Of a DNA stretch of 39,514 nt, positions 35,969 through 39,514 are shown one piece after another. The notes beneath the pieces are model-generated. The model was given only the letters and a program-made list of their open reading frames with translations, was not told the origin of the DNA and did not search any database. The DNA lies in assembly GCF_018607965.1 (NCBI RefSeq), contig NZ_JABBAM010000128.1:1-39514 (forward strand), in the 5' to 3' direction. The translations under genes were made by a program, and so were the position numbers. Numbering within the stretch: the first letter of the stretch is position 1; every line of letters starts with the position of its first letter. The DNA is from Planktotalea sp. (GTDB lineage: Bacteria; Pseudomonadota; Alphaproteobacteria; Rhodobacterales; Rhodobacteraceae).

Positions 35969-37150
35969 TCACAAACCAAGAGCAGGATTAATTTTTACGT
36001 GTGATACACCTGCAAATTTTGCCATCCGCTCCAATTCAGCACGCAAACGCCTTATCCGCGCGGGCGTCTGCGCAATTCCTTCTTCCCACCATAGTCCGGT
36101 GACGTTCAAAACATCATCTGCGCGCAAGGCTTTCATATCAATCCGCCCCGTTAGCTTGTCGCCTTCAAGGATAGGAAACACGTAGTAGCCATAATGGCGC
36201 TTTGCTTCGGGTACGAAAATTTCGATGCGATAGTGAAAACCAAACAACCGCTGTGCACGTTTGCGATCGCGTAAAGCAGGGTCAAATGGGCTAAGAATGC
36301 GCAAGCGGCTTGTGGGTTTTGGTGGTGTTTGCGTCATAATCCCATCGCGCGCGAAAGAGCGCCGCAAAGTGCCGTCGACGCATTCAACATCAATTTCGAT
36401 CAGTCCCGCTTTGGCGCACCATTCCTTTGCCTCTGCCTTGGTCACGATATCCCAGAAATCGGCAATTTCGGTGGACGTCGCAAACCCCAATCGATCTAGG
36501 GCCGCGTTGCACAACCAATCAATACTGGTTTGCGTGTCATGCGTGGGTGCTATCAAATCGGCATTCAAAACACGTTCCGTCACATCGTAAAATTTCTTGA
36601 ACGATTCACGCCGTGCAACACTCAGTTCACCCGTGCGCCACAAATATTCCAAGGCAGTTTTCGACGGATGCCAGTCCCACCATCCCCCTGATCCACGCTT
36701 TTCACCTTCGCCAACACAGGCAGAAGACTTGGGACCTTGCTGTTCGATCCGCTCTAAAAGGGCATCGACCTTTTCTTCAAAGCCCTCACGCCGCCAACTG
36801 CGCCATTGTCGTCGCAAGGTTTCGGCGTCGCGCTCAAATCGTAACTTCCAGTGTGGAAAAAACGCGGTTGGGATCATCGACGTATCATGTGTCCAATGCT
36901 CAAAAAGCGAATGATCTTTTTCCAGCAAGGGCGTCAGATTCTTTGGGCGATACGCGGCGCGGCGCGCACGCAGAACCATATGGTGCGCACGCTCAACTGT
37001 GTTGATGCTGTCGATTTGAACAAAGCCAAGGCTTGTGATCAATTCCAAAAGATCATCGCCCTTTCCGCTGCCAGTGGGCGGGTCGCTCAGGAGATGACGA
37101 TCTAGAAACAGGGCGCGCGCGTCTTTGTTTTTGAGAACCGCACGTGTCAT
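35969..37150 (-). CDS. YcaQ/AlkX-type DNA glycosylase (winged-helix)
   Basis: A 393-residue member of the HTH_42 family, which includes the DNA crosslink glycosylases AlkZ and YcaQ. The key motif in this family is Q-hydrophobic-Q (AlkZ) or Q-hydrophobic-D (YcaQ/AlkX). Here residues 45-47 read QID in GFVQIDSINTVERAHHMVL, the AlkX form. LFEHWTHDTSMIPTAFFPHW and LRILSPFDPALRDRKRAQRL are further conserved stretches. It would excise alkylated or crosslinked bases. It ends beside a repeat element and starts 3 bases after the regulator gene, so the two are probably one operon. Confidence 0.9.
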   Translation of the reverse strand: MTRAVLKNKDARALFLDRHLLSDPPTGSGKGDDLLELITSLGFVQIDSINTVERAHHMVLRARRAAYRPKNLTPLLEKDHSLFEHWTHDTSMIPTAFFPHWKLRFERDAETLRRQWRSWRREGFEEKVDALLERIEQQGPKSSACVGEGEKRGSGGWWDWHPSKTALEYLWRTGELSVARRESFKKFYDVTERVLNADLIAPTHDTQTSIDWLCNAALDRLGFATSTEIADFWDIVTKAEAKEWCAKAGLIEIDVECVDGTLRRSFARDGIMTQTPPKPTSRLRILSPFDPALRDRKRAQRLFGFHYRIEIFVPEAKRHYGYYVFPILEGDKLTGRIDMKALRADDVLNVTGLWWEEGIAQTPARIRRLRAELERMAKFAGVSHVKINPALGL

Positions 37151-37153
37151 AGT

Positions 37154-38179
37154 CTAGCGTCGTTTCAGCGTGTCGCCAAAACTAATCTTCGGCGAAAGTT
37201 CAACTCGTTTTTCAAGGTCAGCGTCAGGGTTTTCGACGCGCTCCGAAATAATTTCAGCGGCTTTGCGACCAATTTCCAAACGGCACGCATCCATGGTGGC
37301 AAGCTGGCGTGGAAGGCCCTGCAACAACTCAACTCCGTTGAAACCTGCAAGACCGATTTGACCGGGGATATCGTAGCCTTTCTCAAGCAAGTACAACAAA
37401 CCACCTGCACTAATCATGTCGTTTGAGTAGTATAAGAAATCGAGTTTTGGATTGCGTTCCAGCATTGCAGCCGTCATTTCACGACCTTTGGCAAGCGCGG
37501 AACCACCAGAATAAAACTCACGCTCAGCAATCTCAATGCCTGCCTTACCTAGCACTTCGGTAAACCCTTCAAAGCGTTTGCGCGCTCGGTGATCCAGCGG
37601 CATTTTCGTGCCCATAAACCCGATGTTTTCGTAGCGCCCTTTCAAGATTGCATGCGCCATTTCACGACCCGCACGGCGGTGCGAAATGCCGACGCTGGTA
37701 TCAATGGGCGTGCCATCAACATCCATGATTTCGACGACGGGAATTCCCGACGCTTTCAACATCGCACGGGACGCATCCGAATGCTCAAGCCCAGCGATAA
37801 TCACGCCAGATGGACGCCATGACAGCATCTCGAACAACACGCGCTCTTCTTTTTCGGGTTGATAATCAGTGACGCCCACAACGGGTTGAAGTTCGGTATC
37901 CTCGAGCACTTGCGATATGCCAGTCATGACTTCAGGGAAAACCATGTTGGACAAGGAGGGGATGATCACCGCAACAAGGTTAACGCGCTGCGACGCCAAC
38001 GCGCCCGCAATTTTGTTGGGGACATACCCAAGTTCTTTGGCAGCCTTCAATACCTTTTCACGTGTCGTCGCAGAGACATCTCCGCGATTTCGCAAAACTC
38101 TCGAAACAGTCATTTCAGACACGCCAGACGCTTCAGAAACATCGCGAAGCGTTAGCGGTCGGGTATCAGATTTAGACAA
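37154..38179 (-). CDS. LacI-family transcriptional regulator (GntR-like)
   Basis: A regulator of about 341 residues. The N-terminal LacI helix-turn-helix is LRDVSEASGVSEMTVSRVLR, the hinge YVPNKIAGALASQRVNLVAV, and a sugar-binding-like effector domain follows (KMPLDHRARKRFEGFTEVL, LDFLYYSNDMISAGGLLYL). These resemble gluconate regulators. TTG at 38179 is chosen because GGAG lies 9 bases upstream and the helix-turn-helix then begins at the normal distance. An open frame reaching ATG 38347 runs back through the tRNA-like sequence and is rejected. No sugar genes are adjacent in the window, so the regulated target is unknown. Confidence 0.9.
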   Translation of the reverse strand: MSKSDTRPLTLRDVSEASGVSEMTVSRVLRNRGDVSATTREKVLKAAKELGYVPNKIAGALASQRVNLVAVIIPSLSNMVFPEVMTGISQVLEDTELQPVVGVTDYQPEKEERVLFEMLSWRPSGVIIAGLEHSDASRAMLKASGIPVVEIMDVDGTPIDTSVGISHRRAGREMAHAILKGRYENIGFMGTKMPLDHRARKRFEGFTEVLGKAGIEIAEREFYSGGSALAKGREMTAAMLERNPKLDFLYYSNDMISAGGLLYLLEKGYDIPGQIGLAGFNGVELLQGLPRQLATMDACRLEIGRKAAEIISERVENPDADLEKRVELSPKISFGDTLKRR

Positions 38180-38301
38180 GGGCGTAGGCTCCACTTGATA
38201 GTCGGTTAACGAACCATAATTCGGAAACACGCCAAGCACCATGGGGTGATATTTTTTGACGCTGACATCTGCGACTTTGGCAGTTAAACCTTCAATCGAG
38301 T

Positions 38302-38374
38302 GGCCCCGTGGCTCAACTGGATAGAGCAGCCCCTCCCTAAGGGGCATAATGCTAATTTAAATCTTACTGTCAGG
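38302..38374 (+). pseudogene. tRNA-Arg(CCT)-like sequence with intact 5' half and decayed 3' half
   Basis: The first 44 bases have the order of an arginine tRNA: acceptor strand GGCCCCG, D-stem GCTC/GAGC, anticodon stem GCCCC/GGGGC with loop TCCCTAA. The anticodon would be CCT, but position 33 is C where tRNAs have U. After 38345 a T-loop-like TTTAAAT occurs at the expected distance. However, its stem (GCTAA/CTTAC) and the 3' acceptor strand do not pair, and no CCA is found. It is best read as a tRNA relic or attachment-site remnant, and is unlikely to be functional. Confidence 0.6.
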
Positions 38375-38441
38375 TGAAAACCTTGTTACGGATGAAGACA
38401 AGTTGGAAATCGCTTCATACCTTCGAGGTGAAGCTGACTAA
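38361..38441 (+). pseudogene. Possible C-terminal gene fragment
   Basis: An open frame of 26 codons from the end of the tRNA relic to TAA at 38439. It has no start codon and a protein-like composition (LSGENLVTDEDKLEIASYL). It could be the tail of a gene cut off at the relic. The product is not recognised and the stretch is short, so chance is possible. Confidence 0.25.
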
Positions 38442-38512
38442 CACGGCTAGGACTTCCTGTGACCCTATGGAGAACTTCTCTCTTTGCACTCAAATCTATA
38501 GGGAATATCGAC

Positions 38513-39028
38513 ATGAAAGTCACAATTCACAATCAACCAGCAGACACATCTAAACTACCGTATGCTGAACAGATGGTTCAGTTACTTGCCGCTGGTCCTT
38601 CTCAGCATGTTGAACTTACATCTGGTCAACGAATTGCATTGTATGGCGACCCTGAGATTGCAGATATCTTTGTTTAATTCGATGCAGATAGTGTTTACGA
38701 ACTAGAACGTGATGAAGATGCTGCAGCAGAATGTCAGTGCGATCATTGTAGGGCGTGGTTGCAGAGCGTTATCGACTGCTCAGAATTATTCGATGAGGTC
38801 GATGCTGATGCAGAAGGTCACTGTGTCCATGATCACTAAGTCATATCATATTCAAACTTTAAGGAATTGGTACGATCACCTGTAAACGGTCAGACTTTTC
38901 AGAGCTTCGTGGAACAGGCCGATGGAGATACTATGCTCATCTTTGCATTCAAGTCCGAGCTTGCTGGTAATATAGCAGCTTTCCCTATTGCTGGTGGTGT
39001 CGATATTGATCTTTGGCCTGACGGTTAA
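38513..39028 (+). pseudogene. Coding-like frame interrupted by in-frame TAA codons
   Basis: ATG at 38513, with AGGGA 8 bases upstream, opens a frame of 54 codons (MKVTIHNQPADTSKLPYAEQ, unknown family) to TAA 38675. The same frame stays protein-like to TAA 38837, including ERDEDAAAECQCDHCRAWLQ, and again to TAA 39026, with ELVRSPVNGQTFQSFVEQ and GGVDIDLWPDG. The second segment has no start codon except a late TTG. The third has only a TTG abutting a Shine-Dalgarno-like AAGGA and an internal ATG. No frameshift is needed over 516 bases. A recently inactivated gene is most likely, and the annotation may treat only 38513-38677 as coding. Function unknown. Confidence 0.45.
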
Positions 39029-39042
39029 GTCCAGAGGGACGC

Positions 39043-39066
39043 AGAGCAACTGACTTTTAATCAGTA
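39043..39066 (+). pseudogene. tRNA-Lys(TTT) anticodon-arm fragment
   Basis: AGAGCA is followed by a perfect anticodon arm: ACTGA, loop CTTTTAA (anticodon TTT, U33 present), TCAGT and A. As I recall bacterial lysine tRNAs, this 24-base run agrees at every position. Flanking sequence gives no acceptor pairing and only a poor T-arm (ACAG-TTCTGGT-CTGCT). It is a fragment, not a gene. Confidence 0.5.
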
Positions 39067-39188
39067 AACAGTTCTGGTCTGCTAACACAGTGAAGAGACT
39101 TAGAGATAAGCTTGAGTCTCAGGGTGCGAATTGATCCCCTGCCGAATGTGAGCCAACATCCTGTCAAGCAACGAGCAGGATCATCACT

Positions 39189-39278
39189 TTGGCTACCTTC
39201 GACGAGTTTATTACATCCATACGAACTGAGTTTGGTGAGCAAGGTGCTGACAAGAAGTTCGAGGTCTTCTGCAAGTGA
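39189..39278 (+). pseudogene. Truncated N-terminal fragment, helicase/restriction-protein-like
   Basis: A TTG start opens 29 codons, ending GADKKFEVFCK before TGA at 39276. The ending resembles the FE.FCKWFL motif near the N-terminus of large helicase or restriction-associated proteins of mobile elements. The stop stands where that motif has tryptophan (TGG to TGA). After the stop the frame no longer resembles that family, so only the N-terminus remains. Assignment rests on a short motif from memory. Confidence 0.3.
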
Positions 39279-39312
39279 TTTTCAGCTTTAGTCAATACGA
39301 GCCGTGGCCATA

Positions 39313-39501
39313 ATGGACAATCCTATTCACCCCGCTAACGCACACAAACAACGATGCCCTAGATGCCAGTCCCCACTGAACACTGTAGTCGTACACGGGC
39401 ATGAACAGTGTGCCATTTGTAAGTCTAATATCTTTGAGTGCTGCTCAGGCGATACTTGCGATACAGATTACAACCTGAGTGTTGGGTATAAGCGAGGATA
39501 A
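39313..39501 (+). CDS. Small zinc-ribbon-like protein, unknown function
   Basis: A 62-residue protein from ATG 39313; a GTG at 39304 would add three residues. Two cysteine pairs (CPRCQSPL and HEQCAICKSN) form a likely zinc ribbon, followed by ECCSGDTCDTD with three more cysteines. Gln, His and Asn are common in the rest. Unlike the preceding fragments, the frame is unbroken and ends just before another gene, with a 1-base gap between its TAA and the next ATG. It may be a regulatory or DNA-binding peptide, but the function is not recognised. Confidence 0.65.
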   Translation: MDNPIHPANAHKQRCPRCQSPLNTVVVHGHEQCAICKSNIFECCSGDTCDTDYNLSVGYKRG

Positions 39502-39502
39502 T

Positions 39503-39514
39503 ATGAAGCGTTTA
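39503..39514 (+). CDS. Start of a gene cut by the window end
   Basis: ATG at 39503 with GAGG 5 bases upstream opens a frame (MKRL) that leaves the window. It follows the zinc-ribbon gene after 1 base, so the two are probably co-translated. Nothing can be said of the product. Confidence 0.4.

Noticed and set aside
38180-38347. N-terminal extension of the LacI-type regulator to ATG 38347
   Set aside because: The extra 56 codons run through the tRNA-Arg-like sequence, do not resemble the family, and a TTG at 38179 has a ribosome binding site and gives the normal domain start.
38876-39242. Two reverse-strand frames in the decayed region
   Set aside because: Neither has a ribosome binding site or a protein-like pattern, and the forward frames are more coherent.
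38513-39278. Stop-codon reassignment in a recoded phage
   Set aside because: Known phage recodings affect TAG or TGA, but the interruptions in the long frame are all TAA. Ordinary decay is simpler, so recoding is kept only as a remote option.
1-39514. CRISPR arrays, rRNA genes, insertion sequences and transposase genes
   Set aside because: No regularly spaced repeats, no rRNA sequence, and no transposase or integrase motifs were found on reading both strands.

Overview
The window looks like the chromosome of a marine alphaproteobacterium of the Roseobacter group (Rhodobacteraceae). Coding density is high, neighbouring genes often overlap by 4 bases (ATGA or TTGA), TTG starts are common, GC is moderate, and the gene set is typical: a complex I NDUFA9-like protein, a potFGHI-type polyamine transporter, TRAP transport and multi-gene beta-oxidation clusters. 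The species cannot be named from sequence alone.

Layout. 1-8.8 kb: tRNA-Leu(CAG), an NDUFA9-family NAD(P)-binding protein, uppP (reverse), then a gltD-GFA-gltB operon in which a small GFA-fold protein sits translationally coupled between the two glutamate synthase subunits. 8.8-15.4 kb: mtgA, a glutathione S-transferase, queG, an orphan HyuA-type ATPase, the methionine sulfoxide reductase pair msrB-msrA, and an EamA permease. 15.4-22.8 kb: a polyamine module. A reverse operon encodes a periplasmic binding protein, ATPase, two permeases and a DAO-family oxidase. A divergent class III aminotransferase and a convergent GNAT gene complete it. Import is followed by oxidation or transamination of putrescine or a similar amine.

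23-36 kb: a second catabolic module. TRAP genes (P, Q, M) and an IclR regulator are followed by a bifunctional hydratase/dehydrogenase, a thiolase, two acyl-CoA dehydrogenases, a hotdog thioesterase, a PaaG-like crotonase, a nitronate-monooxygenase-like flavoprotein and an acyl-CoA ligase. Content and order resemble the pimelate (pim) dicarboxylate operons of other alphaproteobacteria, so uptake and beta-oxidation of a dicarboxylic or related organic acid is the best guess. 36-38.2 kb: a YcaQ/AlkX-type DNA glycosylase and a LacI/GntR regulator, both reverse.

38.3-39.5 kb: a different kind of DNA. It is visibly lower in GC (three 60-base lines counted at 42-47%, against 60% for one line in the ligase cluster). 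It holds a degenerate tRNA-Arg(CCT)-like 5' half, a tRNA-Lys(TTT)-like anticodon arm, a coding-like frame cut by in-frame TAA codons, a very short N-terminal gene fragment, and one intact-looking zinc-ribbon protein. It reads as the edge of a decayed mobile or phage-derived island and is the least explained part of the window.

Other points of note: three copies of a 19-22 base intergenic element just downstream of gene ends, a TRAP binding-protein gene with no standard start codon at its ribosome binding site, and several inverted repeats placed where operators would be expected.
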